The notes under the pieces: generated by a model | The model's input: the letters and a program-made list of their open reading frames with translations, nothing else | Databases searched by the model: none | Told to the model about the DNA's origin: nothing | Shown: positions 8,901-19,800 of the stretch, piece after piece | Numbering within the stretch: position 1 is the first letter of the stretch | Layout: each line of letters starts with the position of its first letter | Assembly (NCBI GenBank): GCA_965603365.1 | Contig: CBFDCR010000006.1 | Location: 1 to 64,000, forward strand | Source of the DNA: JAHELQ01 sp965603365 | Lineage (GTDB): Bacteria > Acidobacteriota > Aminicenantia > UBA2199 | Direction: 5' to 3' | Length of the DNA: 64,000 bases | Made by a program: the position numbers and the translations under genes

Positions 8901-10615
8901 TCCATCTCTTCACGGAACAGGCTCTCCGCCTGGTAGAGGCCCAATCCCATATTCACATACTGGGAACCCTGGCCGGGAAACATAAACACAACCGGCCTAT
9001 CTTCCTCTTCTGCCCAAAATGTCCGGGTCTTGCCGGAATCCGGGGAAGACAACGAGGCCACGGCTTCGTTAACATCCGAACATACCGTCATGCGCCGGTA
9101 TTTAAATGCCCGCCTGCCTGTTTGCAGTGTATAAGCCGCATCGGCAAAGTTAACATCGGGATTTTTCTTAAGATAGTCTGCTAAATTTTTGGTTACCCGC
9201 TCAAGGGCGGTTGGGGTCTCGGCTGATAATAGAATTAATTGATATTGCCTTGAGGGTGATTCTTCCCGCCGCACGCCATGTACGCCGTACCCGGCCGGCC
9301 ACTCTTCCAGCACCACATGGGCATTGGTGCCCCCAATACCAAAGGAGCTGACACCGGCTCTTAAGGGATACTTACCATTCCTCCACTCTTTGAGCCTGGT
9401 GTTGACATAGAAGGGGGTGTTTTCAAAATCAATACGGGGGTTGGGGACTTTAAAATGCAAACTGGGGGGTATCTGCCGGTATGTCAGGCAGAGCACTGTT
9501 TTAATAAAACCGGCCACCCCGGCGGCCACATGCAGATGTCCCACATTGGTCTTTACTGAACCGATCCCGCAGTACCCTTTCTTATCTACCCCCAGGGCCC
9601 GTGTCAGGGCCTCTATCTCAATCGGGTCTCCCAGGGGAGTAGCGGTACCGTGGGCTTCCACATATTGGATGGTTTCAGGATTTACTTCTGCCATATGAAG
9701 GGCGGCCCGGATGACGTCCGCCTGTCCTTCAATAGAGGGGGCGGTAAACCCCACCTTAGAGGCCCCATCATTATTGACAGAGCTGCCTTTAATAATGGCA
9801 TAAATATGATCTCTTTCGGCCACGGCGTCAGTAAGGCGTTTTAATACAACGACACCGATGCCGTCTCCAAAGATCGTACCTTTGGCCCCGGCATCAAATG
9901 TCCGGCAGTGTCCATCCGGCGAATAGATCATGCCCTCCTGGTACACATAACCGTGAATCCGCCTCGCACTCAACGAGGCACCACCCGCCAGGGCCATATC
10001 ACATTCGGCATTCAACAGCCCCTGGCAGGCCAGGTGAATGGCCACCAATGACGTCGAGCAGGCGGTCTGAACGGTACAACTGGGGCCTTTGAGATCCAGC
10101 TTGTAAGAGACCCAACAGACGAGATAATCCTTATCCCTCAATTGGTCGGCGGCAAATTCATTGATTACACGGCTGGAAGGGGAGAATAGAGAGTGACTCT
10201 GCCAATGGAAGCCGGAGTTGGCACCGGCATATAAACCAATCAAACCCTCATAGCCTGCCGGGTCAACTGCGGCATCTTCCAACGCCTGCCAGGCGCACTC
10301 ATGAAACAGGCGAACCTGCGGGTCCATGACTTCCGCCTCGTGGGGTGAATAGCCAAAAAATTGGGGATCAAAGGTATCGAAACCCTCTAATCGTGCGCCG
10401 GCCTTTACATAATTGGGATTCCTTAGCAACTCCTCCGAAACGCCGACCACTTCGAGCTCTTCATCCTTGTAGAAATGTACGGATTCCACCCCGTTCTTCA
10501 GATTTTCCCAGAATTCATCTATATCCCGGGCCCCGGGAAATCGCCCGGCCATGCCAATCACGGCGATTTCCAATCCTGTTGCGCCCTGCAATTGAAATTC
10601 CTCAGCCATTGACAC
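5924..10615 (-). CDS. PKS module KS-AT-KR-ACP
   Basis: 1563 aa. The frame opens with GTG at 10615; an ATG two codons on (10609) with AGAGAG seven bases upstream is an equally good start. KS (TACSTS Cys186, EAHGTAT, KTNVGH), AT with canonical GHSIGEY (Ser636) and HAFHS (malonyl-type), pseudo-KR linker (DWFYIPSWKRS), KR (TGGLGGIG from Thr1177; AYTAAN, Tyr1337), ACP (LGATSLEM, Ser1487). There is no DH or ER, so the added unit should be left as a beta-hydroxy group. The tail is basic (GKNKLRQRGKRM). It accepts the chain from the Cys/thiazole module just upstream and overlaps the last PKS gene by eight bases (ATGCCTGA). Confidence 0.95.
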   Translation of the reverse strand: MSMAEEFQLQGATGLEIAVIGMAGRFPGARDIDEFWENLKNGVESVHFYKDEELEVVGVSEELLRNPNYVKAGARLEGFDTFDPQFFGYSPHEAEVMDPQVRLFHECAWQALEDAAVDPAGYEGLIGLYAGANSGFHWQSHSLFSPSSRVINEFAADQLRDKDYLVCWVSYKLDLKGPSCTVQTACSTSLVAIHLACQGLLNAECDMALAGGASLSARRIHGYVYQEGMIYSPDGHCRTFDAGAKGTIFGDGIGVVVLKRLTDAVAERDHIYAIIKGSSVNNDGASKVGFTAPSIEGQADVIRAALHMAEVNPETIQYVEAHGTATPLGDPIEIEALTRALGVDKKGYCGIGSVKTNVGHLHVAAGVAGFIKTVLCLTYRQIPPSLHFKVPNPRIDFENTPFYVNTRLKEWRNGKYPLRAGVSSFGIGGTNAHVVLEEWPAGYGVHGVRREESPSRQYQLILLSAETPTALERVTKNLADYLKKNPDVNFADAAYTLQTGRRAFKYRRMTVCSDVNEAVASLSSPDSGKTRTFWAEEEDRPVVFMFPGQGSQYVNMGLGLYQAESLFREEMDRCFDILSPLMDYNIKEILYPTGHFTKEGINRTEIAQPVLFIFEYALAKLLMRWGVKPAAMIGHSIGEYVAACLSGVFSLEDALHLVAFRGQLMQQMPPGAMMGVVLPEEELRELLIQSGSDEISIAAVNGLNLCTVSGPAGAMAAFEDRLKRQGYETRPLHTSHAFHSGMMEPILKQFEDKAREFPLNAPTLPFISNLTGTWAVGREVTDPAYWAAHMRKGVRFLEGLKNLFEEEEALFLELGPGKVLTTFATQYAKNHNGRGREHRFLNLVKHPRESATDDAYLLDNIGRLWLYGKRIDWQGFYAEENRYRISLPAYPFEGRRYWPGKALFPNGMGMLLGSSLLQKRKDIGDWFYIPSWKRSRLPLGRAGGEGLAGNCLVFAGRADFCSRLMKRLEQAGLDIIVVKEGTEFSRQNRQVYTLNPGEDGHYNALFAELRAGGTLPRLIVHLWNVGEDEPPALSPEGMAHSQDVGYYSLLNLARAIGSQDVEDKIRIIVISNRMQEVLKEIPAAPQKATLLGPVMVIPQEYPNISCRSIDIVNPQPAAPEEKTLMDQLLAEMSADTAEAIVAYRSTIRWVRGYEPIRLADSGRETERLKERGVYLITGGLGGIGLVLAEYLAQQVRARLVLTGRSTFPPPGDWDQWLESHPPEDNVRGKLEKIRQLEAWGAEVLVLSADVSDRQQMAAALKEAEQRFGGIDGVIHSAGLPDAGLIQSRSRETTEEVFASKVRGTVVLDRLLKDRALDFFILCSSISAIHPPMGQVAYTAANAFLDSFSHYKSGGGVTATAVTSINWDVWQEVGMAAANLSPRSGILPAEGKEVFARVLTEPLPQVITSTRNLLHMMEWSRLAGVPNSQAPLAKDISPVQKYRRPALKTPYFAPDGELEKTLAELWQDILGIDQVGVDDNFFDLGATSLEMIQVNRKLKEILGQDISLVTFYNHSTVGELARHLSKKEAGGVVTGEDKARLEAISKGKNKLRQRGKRMAGGIHA
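5937..5941 (-). promoter_or_regulatory. Shine-Dalgarno GGAGG for the last PKS gene
   Basis: GGAGG five bases before the ATG at 5931, inside the end of the preceding gene. It fixes the start and shows the gene can be initiated on its own despite the eight-base overlap. Confidence 0.8.
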
Positions 10616-10620
10616 TCTCT

Positions 10621-12135
10621 CTACCCTCTCGCCTGGATTCTCTTGCGCATCCTGTTTTTGGCTTCACTCACCGCTTCGGTTCGATTCGTTTTGGCCGGTT
10701 TTTGTACAGGGCCGCGGCCTTTTTGCTCCCGGCTCAAATACCCTGCCAGGGAACGAATAGTTGAATACTCAAAGAGTTTTAATACAGGAACCGCCATACC
10801 AAAGGTTTCCCTTAGCGCACTGCTTATTTTTACAACATCTATGGAGGTGAGGCCCAGCTCAAAAAAGTTATCGTTCATCCCGATCCGTTTCAGGTTAAAC
10901 ATTGCCAGGCATATTCCCGTAATTGTCTTCTCAATTTCGGTCTCGGGTGGGACGTATGCCCGTCCTGTTGTTATGGTGTCCACGGCAGGTTCCGGCAGGG
11001 ATTTCCGGTCTATCTTCCCATTGGCAGTTAAAGGGATGGCCTCCAGGTAGGTAAAATGAGCGGGCACCATATACTCCGGCAATTTCCGGGATAAAAACTC
11101 CCTCAATTCCGCCACTGTCGGTTCCTGGCCGGTTACGACATAGGCACACAAATATCTTCTATTGGTGTCATCGTTTCTGTCAACGACCACCGCATTTTTT
11201 ACCTCACTATGTTCCAGTAGACAATTTTCAATCTCTCCCAATTCCACCCGGTAGCCCCTTATTTTAACCTGTTGATCCCTTCTGCCGAGAAACTCGATGT
11301 GTCCTGCCGGCTGAAACCTGCCAAAATCGCCGGTCTTATAAATACGACCCAATTTAGGGTGATGGATAAAGGCATTCCGGGTTTTTTCCTCATCACCGAT
11401 ATAGCCCTCGGCAACGCCGGCGCCGCCGATATAGAGTTCTCCCGGCACACCCACAGGACACAGCTCCAGCCTTTGATTCAATACGTAAAATTCCTGGTTG
11501 GCCAATGGAAAACCATAGGGGATGCTCTTCCAGCCTTCATCGACTTCCTGGATGGGGTAGTAGATGGACCAGATGGAGCCTTCGGTGGCACCGCCGAGGC
11601 TGACGACTTTCGCATTCACAAAGTGCTCTTTGATCTTCGCCGGCAGAGATAATGGCAGCCAGTCCCCACTCAAAAGGGCAAGCCTTAAACTCCGATTCCT
11701 GACAGTAACATGCTCCTTTTCTACTGAAATGCCCCGTTCATCTTCTCCTGTTTCGGGGACAGACTCTTCGCTAACAATAGCCTGTTTGGGTTTGAATCCC
11801 AATTCCACTGCATGAATAAACACTTGATTTTTGTCCAGGTTAAATTGATCCCCGATACTCTGGAAATCCATATCCCCGATGGAGCACAGGCCGATCCCCA
11901 ATTTTTCACTCAGCCGGGTCAATGTCCCCACCATGATGCCGGAGTCAATGGCCGCATAAAAATAGCCCATGCCCCCGTACATGGGCATGTTGGCCTCTGC
12001 ATTGTACACCAAAAAAATAGACAGGGCGGAGGATTGAAAGATCGCTTGATTGCGGGCATAGTGAGCATCCCCGGTAATCACCGCGCCTGCCCTTACCAGG
12101 TTCAAGGTGTGGGTGGGGGGGTGGTAATAATACAA
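10621..12135 (-). CDS. Continuation of the split megasynthase: Ox(C-part)-A(C-part)-PCP
   Basis: The called start at 12135 is a TTG in the middle of the oxidase motif GLYYYHP and has no SD; homology runs in frame back to the TAA at 12238 (RYYYASAGGLYPIDIYIY). The segment holds the rest of the second SagB-type oxidase (MGYFYAAIDSG, GLCSIGD), a linker, then the second part of the cysteine A domain: LALLSGDWLPL (from about residue 152), SLGGATEGSIWSIYYPI (A5 region), YKTGDFGRF, QVKIRGYRVELGEIE and GKIDR. A PCP follows (LGLTSID, Ser431). Read together with the upstream frame, the ten substrate residues are DLYNLSLIWK, the standard cysteine code. Without readthrough the A domain would exist only as two pieces. 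The tail is basic (AKNRMRKRIQARG). Six codons of overlap-free spacing are absent: the next gene starts a few bases on. Confidence 0.85.
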   Translation of the reverse strand: MYYYHPPTHTLNLVRAGAVITGDAHYARNQAIFQSSALSIFLVYNAEANMPMYGGMGYFYAAIDSGIMVGTLTRLSEKLGIGLCSIGDMDFQSIGDQFNLDKNQVFIHAVELGFKPKQAIVSEESVPETGEDERGISVEKEHVTVRNRSLRLALLSGDWLPLSLPAKIKEHFVNAKVVSLGGATEGSIWSIYYPIQEVDEGWKSIPYGFPLANQEFYVLNQRLELCPVGVPGELYIGGAGVAEGYIGDEEKTRNAFIHHPKLGRIYKTGDFGRFQPAGHIEFLGRRDQQVKIRGYRVELGEIENCLLEHSEVKNAVVVDRNDDTNRRYLCAYVVTGQEPTVAELREFLSRKLPEYMVPAHFTYLEAIPLTANGKIDRKSLPEPAVDTITTGRAYVPPETEIEKTITGICLAMFNLKRIGMNDNFFELGLTSIDVVKISSALRETFGMAVPVLKLFEYSTIRSLAGYLSREQKGRGPVQKPAKTNRTEAVSEAKNRMRKRIQARG

Positions 12136-13827
12136 CCCCTGCTCAATGTTTTCGACCCGCCCGCCTTTGATATAAATATATATATCAATGGGATACAGGC
12201 CGCCGGCACTGGCATAATAATATCGAATAATACCCTTTTACCGGGTTTGCCTGAATATAGATAGTAAAATGGAGAACTCGTGGAAGGATATTTCCCTCTC
12301 TTCATCAAAATGACGGTACGACCGGCGGCGGCAGAGGGCAGGGGGCAATCCCCCATCCGCTTCCACGGTTATTGGTTTACTTTTTTCGGGGCAGCCGATG
12401 CGGGAGAGCTGCTTCTTTTTAAATTTGCCGTATGCTTCCGGGATATACAATATTTCCTTGCCATACCTGTTGTGAAACAACTTTGACTGGGTATGATATA
12501 TTTGCCGGGGGGTTAACAGGGTACGCACAAGCACCCCATTTTTAACCAGCAGGTCAACCAATCCCTCCACTTCCCGCCGATTCTCTCTTGAGAACTCGGC
12601 CTCCAGTTGGCCCCCGGAGATACCGTGCTGGCCAAGGGCGTACAATCGGGGAATCACCGACAGGGCCGCCCCTGAATAAGTCTGCCTATCGATTTCGATG
12701 ATGCCTCTCCTACCGAGCCAATTCTTACCGGGGCACCAATACAGCATATCCCCATCTTCCTGGATGGATTTTTCTTCACCTGAATCTGTGCCGGATAATT
12801 CAACGTTTTCCGTCTCAGCCGGTCTCTCCTCATAAGTCGATTCGACCTTTACTTTTGGTGTCAATCCCAATTCCACGGCATGAATAAAAATCCGGGCATT
12901 GTCCAGGTTAAAGTGAGATCTTACTCTTTCAAAATTCATGTCACCGATTGAGCAGAGGCCGATTCCCAACTCTTCGCTGACCTGGGTCAATGCGTCCGCC
13001 ATGAGGCCCGAATCGATAGCGGCATAAAAGTACCCCATCCCCTTATACACCGGCATGGTGACATCTGCATTGTACACCATAAATATGGAGAAGGCAGAGG
13101 ATTCAAATATGGACCGGTTCCGGGAATAGTGCGCCTCCTTCGTGACAACAGGCCGACCCGTTATTTGAGTCAGGGCGTTTAACGCAGGATTATAATAGTA
13201 CAACCCTTGCGACATGTTCTCAACCCGGTTCTCTTTGATATAGAGATACACATCGATGGGATATAAGCCACCGGCACTGGCATAATAGTACCGGGGTTTC
13301 CCCTTCTCCCGCCTCTGCTTGAATACGGAAAGAAGGCTTGAAAATTGCCTGAAAGGTATCTGTCGACTCTGGTTAAATGTTCGATATGAACGGCGTCTGC
13401 GGATAGAGGCGGGAAGTTCTCCTGCCGCTGTTTCCAGGACTATCTTCTGCCCCTTCCCATTGTCACAGCAGCGGCTGAGCTGCTCCTTCTTAAACCGGTT
13501 GTAAGCTTCGGGAATAAAAAATATCTCTTTGCCATACCGGTTTTTGAAGAGCCGAAGCTGTGACAAAAAGAGCTCCTTTGGCGGCAGCAAAGAATCCACC
13601 AGCACCCTGGCTTTAACCAGTTCCCAGATAAAATCCTTTAACTGGTGGAAGCTTTCATCGGGAAAGCGGCCCAATAGATTCTTTAACGATATGCCCTCCT
13701 GGGTCACGAAATACAATTCCGGGAAAACCCGCAAGGCGACACCCCGATAAGAACGTTCACCGATTCTGATGCTGTCCCCTTCTCGGCCCCAGGAGACAGC
13801 GGGCGACCAATATAGGGTTTCCCCTGC
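11780..13827 (-). other. Tandem SagB-type oxidase insertion within the cysteine A domain
   Basis: Two complete copies of an oxidase unit lie head to tail: copy 1 at about 12850-13827, copy 2 at about 11780-12741. Each has an N-terminal segment starting LYW(S/C)P and ending NRYGKEI..IPEAY..FKK.QLSR, then the FMN domain (RRRSYR, ASAGGLYPID, GMGYFYAAIDSG, ELGIGLCSIGDM). An acidic linker of about 35 residues separates them. SagB-type oxidases in thiazole NRPSs turn thiazoline into thiazole. The insertion point is after the A4 region (VPAIMEM) and before LALLSGDW and the A5 motif. Copy 2 contains the in-frame TAA. Confidence 0.88.
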
Positions 13828-16800
13828 ACTCCCTGCCAGGGAAGCGGCCAGGTGGTTCACCGTCATCTCCATAATAGCGGGGACAGAATTCCAGAGGGTA
13901 ACATGACGACTCTCCACGGTCTCTATTAAATGCTCGACATCCCGTTGATCATTGATAATAGCCAGCACTGCACCAGCGGAAAGGGTGCCGAACACATCAT
14001 ACACCGAGAGGTCAAAACACATAGAAGAGATACCCATGATGCGATCCCGGTCGTTGACTGAGAACTTTTGATTAATATCGACGATGGTATTGGTGACCTG
14101 GCGATGGGTAATCATAACGCCTTTGGGTTTGCCGGTGCTGCCGGAGGTAAAAATCACATAGGCCAGATCTCCCGGCCCAGCGGATTCTTCGGTTTCAAGA
14201 GACATCTCACCGACATCCGCTTCCAACAACAACTTACACTTGCTGTACTTCATCATGTAATCGATTCTCTCCTGCGGATACTGCGGTTCAAGGGGGACAT
14301 AGGCGGCACCGGCTTTTACGATCCCCATCACCCTAATAACGGTATCTATACCCCTGGGAGTTCGTACACCAACGAGATCGTTTCCACCGATTCCCCGCTG
14401 CCTCAGGTAGTAGGCCACCCGCCTGGCTCTTTCATTGAATTTGCCGTACGTCACTTTCGACTCGCCATGTTCCACGGCCACATGATCCGGTATCCGTCTA
14501 ACCGGTACATTAAAGAGGGCCGAGAGTGTGAGCGGTGGAATATCCTCCTCCGTACGGTTGAAGGCTTCAATGAGACGCTGGTGGTCTTCGGGAAACGGCA
14601 AAAGGGGATCTTCGTCACCCTGGATTATCCTTTTTAAAAGGAATATGTAATGATCAAACATCATGGCGATGACCGGCCCTTCAAAAAGATCTGCCACGTA
14701 ATTCCAGGATATTGCCAACTGCCCATTACCATCCGCTGCCACGTTATCCAGGAATACCTGGGAAGTTTGAGAGACCCCCCGGCCTTCCTGGACGGGCTGC
14801 TCTTCATCCTGTCCCGGTTGGATGGCGGTATCGATTTCCTGCTCTTCGTCAGTCTGCCCGGATAATACACTGGTAAATACCACCGGCATAACCGCTTTAT
14901 TTACCATCTGACGATGTTTGCCGATCTCCCGGATAAACGCCACGCCATCGTAGTGCCGGTGCATCAACCCTTCCAGCAGTGTATCCTGGACCTCCTGGGC
15001 AAATTCCATAAAAGTATGGCGGGGATCTAACTCCAATCCCAGCAATATCAGCGAGGTAAAATCCCCCACGATTTCATCCACTTCCGGATGAAATGGGAAG
15101 CGGTTAAACACCGTTAAATTGATGGCCAATTTCGATTGACTGCTCCAGTACTCCAGCACCCGGGCATAGGCGGCACACAGCAGCGCCGATGGCGTAATAC
15201 TTCTCTTCCTGCCAATTTCCTTTAGCTTGCCCCAATCCGATCTTGTCAACACCTTCCGCTTCCGCTTAAAATGGGGGACGGTAATCTCCGATGGGCTGCA
15301 TTTTAACGGCAGCGCCGGTGCAGAGGGGAACTCTTCCAGCTTATCTAACCAATAGGTTTTATCCTCCCGGTAAATGTGAGAATCTTTTAATTCCCCTAAG
15401 GTTATCATATAATCCCTGAAGGTAAAGGCCAACTCCGGCAGCTCCAATTCCGGTTCCAGATACAATTTCATCAGCTCCCGGTAGATCAGTTCAATGCTAA
15501 AAGCATCGGCAAAGAGAAGATCAATACCGATACATAAGTAGGTTATTTCTTCTGAAATTCTAAAACCCTTAATTTCAAACAGAGGCCACTGGTCGGGTTT
15601 AAAGATATGATGGGACATCCGCTTCCTCTCTTCGGCAATCCGCCGCTCCTGTCCCTCTTTATCCAGGTGGGTCAGATCTTCCACCAGGATTTCGTAGTGA
15701 CATTTTCCTGGCAATATCTGCTGCTGTCCCTCCGCCAGTACGATCATCCGCATCATGGGATGACGGTTGATGACCTTATTGAGGCTCTTGTTTAACCGCT
15801 CCATGTCCAGGTCGGTGGCGGCCTCCTGGTAGATATGGGTGGACACCCTGCCCATTTCAAATTGCTCATTCCTCCCCATTAAGTAGGCCATCTGGACATC
15901 TGTGAGGGGAAAGGGTTGGTGTATATTTTCCGGATCCAGGGAAACTTTCGGGTACTCTATCGTTCTTGAAGGAATTTTGTTCCCCGAAAGAAGGACGGAA
16001 AGTTCGGCAACGGTCGGGTATTTCAGGAAATCCCGAAAATTAAATTCCATACCAAATTCCTTAGCGATGCCCGAGTTGAGCTGCATGATTTTAATGGAAT
16101 TTCCGCCGATTTCTAAAAAATTATCATATATGCCGACTTTCTCTACCTTCAATACCTTTTGCCACACCTGTGCCAGTCTCTCTTCTATCTCATTTCTCGG
16201 CGGGGCATAAGTTGCGCCTACCTTTACCTCAGGGTCAGGCAACGCCCTCCTGTTAACTTTACCGCTCTCGGTATGGGGTATCATTTCTAACTGCATCAGG
16301 TAGGCAGGTATCATGTAATCGGGCAGCAGTCGGCCCAGGTATCGTCTCAAATCCCGTATTGTAAACTCTTTATCCGAAACAATATGGGCACAGAGGTATC
16401 GGTCTCCCATCTCATCCTTTCGAGCAGTTACGACCGCTTCCCTGATATCCTCATGTGTTAATAGTTGGGCCTCGATCTCTCCCAATTCGACCAGGTGGCC
16501 TCGAATTTTGACCTGGCCGTCCATTCGACCCAAAAATTCAATGTTTCCGTCCGGCAGCCACCGGGTCAGATCACCGGTCTTGTAATGGCGCAGCGAATAA
16601 CCGACAAATTTCTCCGCCGTCAACTCGGGCCGGTTCAAATAACCCCGGGCCAGGCCAACACCAGAAATAACCAGCTCACCAAAAACACCCGGTGGCTGTA
16701 AATGACCCCCTTTATCTAAAATATAGATCTTCACATTTGGCAGCGGCTTTCCGATAGGAACGCTTCCCCTGCCATCGCGGTCAGACAAAGAGTACTTACT

Positions 16801-19800
16801 GGCATAAACGGTTCCTTCCGTGGGGCCATATAGATTCACCATCTCCACCGGCGTGTTTAATCGTCTAAATTTATCAGCAATTTCCGGTAAAAGTGCCTCT
16901 CCTACTGAGAAGATGAATTTTAAACGCGACAATCTCAAGAGGTTTTGACGGCTGCAGATCTCCAGGAAGACATTAAACATGGAGGGCACAAAATTGATGT
17001 GGGTGACATGCTCCCGTTCGATGACATCCAGTATTTCCCCGGGATCTTTTTCTCCATCTCTCCGCATTACCGCCAGCCTACCGCCTCCCATAAACCAGCC
17101 GAATAGTTCGGTTACGGATACATCAAAGGTATAGGAAGTTTTTAATAGATAGGTATCCCACTGCCCAAAAGGATTTTCATCCTGTAAGGCATATAACACA
17201 TTTACCACAGATCGCTGCGAGACCATAACGCCCTTGGGTCGGCCAGTAGAACCGGATGTATAGATGGTGTAGGCCAGGTCTGAGGGCGCCGCCACACTCT
17301 CCATGACAGACGATCCACCTTGATTATCGTCACCGAGCAATTCTCGACCAATGGCCAAAAACGAAAAGCCACGGGCAGATGACGGGAATGGGCACTCATT
17401 GTCGGTTACCAACAACGTCGCTCCGCTGTCGTTCAGCATATAATCGATCCGGCTCTGGGGGGAACCGGGATCAATGGGTAGGTAGGCACCACCGGATTTT
17501 AATATCCCTAAGATACCGATAACCATCTCCGGGCAGCGCTCCAGGCAAATGCCCACTATGGTTGACGGCTTAACGCCCCTGGCGCCCAGCAACCGGGCCA
17601 GTCGGCAGGATCGCTGTTCCAATTCCCGATAAGTCAACGTTATGGCCCCCACCCCACCGGTCAGACCTATCAGGGCATTATGGTCGGGGATCCGTTCCGC
17701 CTGATCTCCAAATAAATGGTAAATCGTTTTATCTGTCGGATATGGAACCTCGGTATTGTTAAACGCAGACAACACCCGGTCCCTCTCTTCATCCGGAATC
17801 ATCTCTATGTCAGACAATCGCTGTGCCGGATTCTTCAGGACGGCAAGAAGTACTTCTTTGAAATAAGTGATGAACCGTAGTATGCTTTCCCTTCTAAAAA
17901 GTTTCGTGCAATATTCCAGTTTAAAATTCAGGTGATCTCCCTCCTCCTCCCCGATTAAATTCAAATCAAACTCCGAAGTCTTTTTATCGAAAGAGAAGAC
18001 CTTTACCTTAAAATCCTTTGCCGGCTGCTGGAAAGTCTCTTCAGACAAAAATTGGAGGTGGCTCTGAAATATAAACATGACATCAAACAGGGGATTCCGG
18101 CTCATATCCCTATGGATTTCCAACTGTTCCACCAAATCTTCAAAGGGATAATCCTGGTGATCAAAGGCACTCAAGGTACACGCCTTTACGTCCTTTAAAA
18201 AGACCCGAAACGGTTTGTCTACTAAGGGGAAATTCCTCAGCGCCAACGTGTTTAAGAAAAACCCAATCAGCGGTTCTAAATCCGGGTGTCTCCTGCCGGC
18301 AATCGGGGTTCCCACCACGATGTCTTCTTGACCGCTCAATTTCGATAAAAAAACGTAATAAATAGCCAGAAGTACCATAAATAAAGTCGACTCTTCCTTT
18401 AAAGCCAACGCCTTCAGTACCTTCACCTCCTCTAATGCCATCTTGAAACGAACCACATCCCCGACGGAACTCTTTTCAGATGGCCGGGGATAATCAAAGG
18501 GTAAGTTTAATACAGGTAGATCTCCCTTAAACTCATTTAGCCAATATTCTCCCTGGCTCTGGGTTGTCCCTGATTCCGGGCTGCCGTCTTGCCAGAGCAC
18601 GTAATCCTTGTACTGGAGATGCAGTTCCTGCAGCTCTTCTCCTGCATAGAGGGAGGTAAACTCCTTGAAAAAATTAATCTGGGAAATACCGTCATGGATA
18701 ATGTGGTGCATATCCACAATCATGATGTGGGTGTCTACCCCTGTCTTTATCACCTTCACCCGCAATAAGGGCGGCCGGGATAGAATAAAGGGACGGGCAA
18801 ATTCCTGAACAGCGGCATTTACCTTCCGGGCCACATCACCATCGCTCCCTTGCCCATGGTATTCCACTTCAAATTCTACCTTATTATGTATTCTCTGAAC
18901 CGGCTGATCCTCAACCATCTCAAAGGCTGTCCTGAAAATTTCATGCCTCTTTACCACCCTTCTAAAACTCTCCTGCAGCCGTGCGGTATCAAGTCTTCCC
19001 TCCAATAAAAGAGCCGCAGCCAGGTTGTACACCAGGGCTTCGGGGTTCATTTGATGCAGGACATAGAGGCGTTTCTGGGATGACGATACAGGATAGTAAT
19101 CTCTCCTTTCCACAGGTTTTATGGCAGGAAGGCCGCTTTTTCTATCCTGGGCCGCGATAAATTCGGCGAGTTTTTTTATGGTGCGGCGTTCAAAAAAATC
19201 CACCAGTGACACATCCGAAGCGATCTCTTTGTGTATTTTGGCCAACATAGAAATGGCCTTTAGTGAATCACCGCCCAATTCAAAGAAATCATCATAAACG
19301 CCCACTCTTTCGATGCCAAAGAAGCTTTGCCACATTGCGGCGATTCTCTGCTCCAGTTGATTTTGGGGGAGAATATAGGCGCTCAACAAATTGGGCCTGG
19401 GGCGGTAATGGGAAGAAGGCGCCTGGGGCTTATCCTGATCAGGGGCATCGGATGGGACTTGAAATTCCATATCGATCCATTGTTCGATCCTCAACTGGAG
19501 GTCAACAGTGGATTGAATCACCTGGGGCGTCTCGCGGCAATTGAGGACCCGGCAAAAAGCAGACAGGCCCTCTTCCAGGGTCATGGCCAATTTCCCCAGG
19601 GTCGCACCGCCAGACCCCCTGCCCCTGTCGGCCCACTTCTCTTCCTCTGAATAATCCCACACATCCAGGTTGTAAGATATCCAGGGAAACGGACTCCTGC
19701 CTTCATGTTTCCAGGCAAAGGTATCCATAAAGATATTGGCCGCCGCATAGGCAGCCAGGCCCAAGCCACCAAGAACCGCCGATGATGAGGAGATCAAAAG

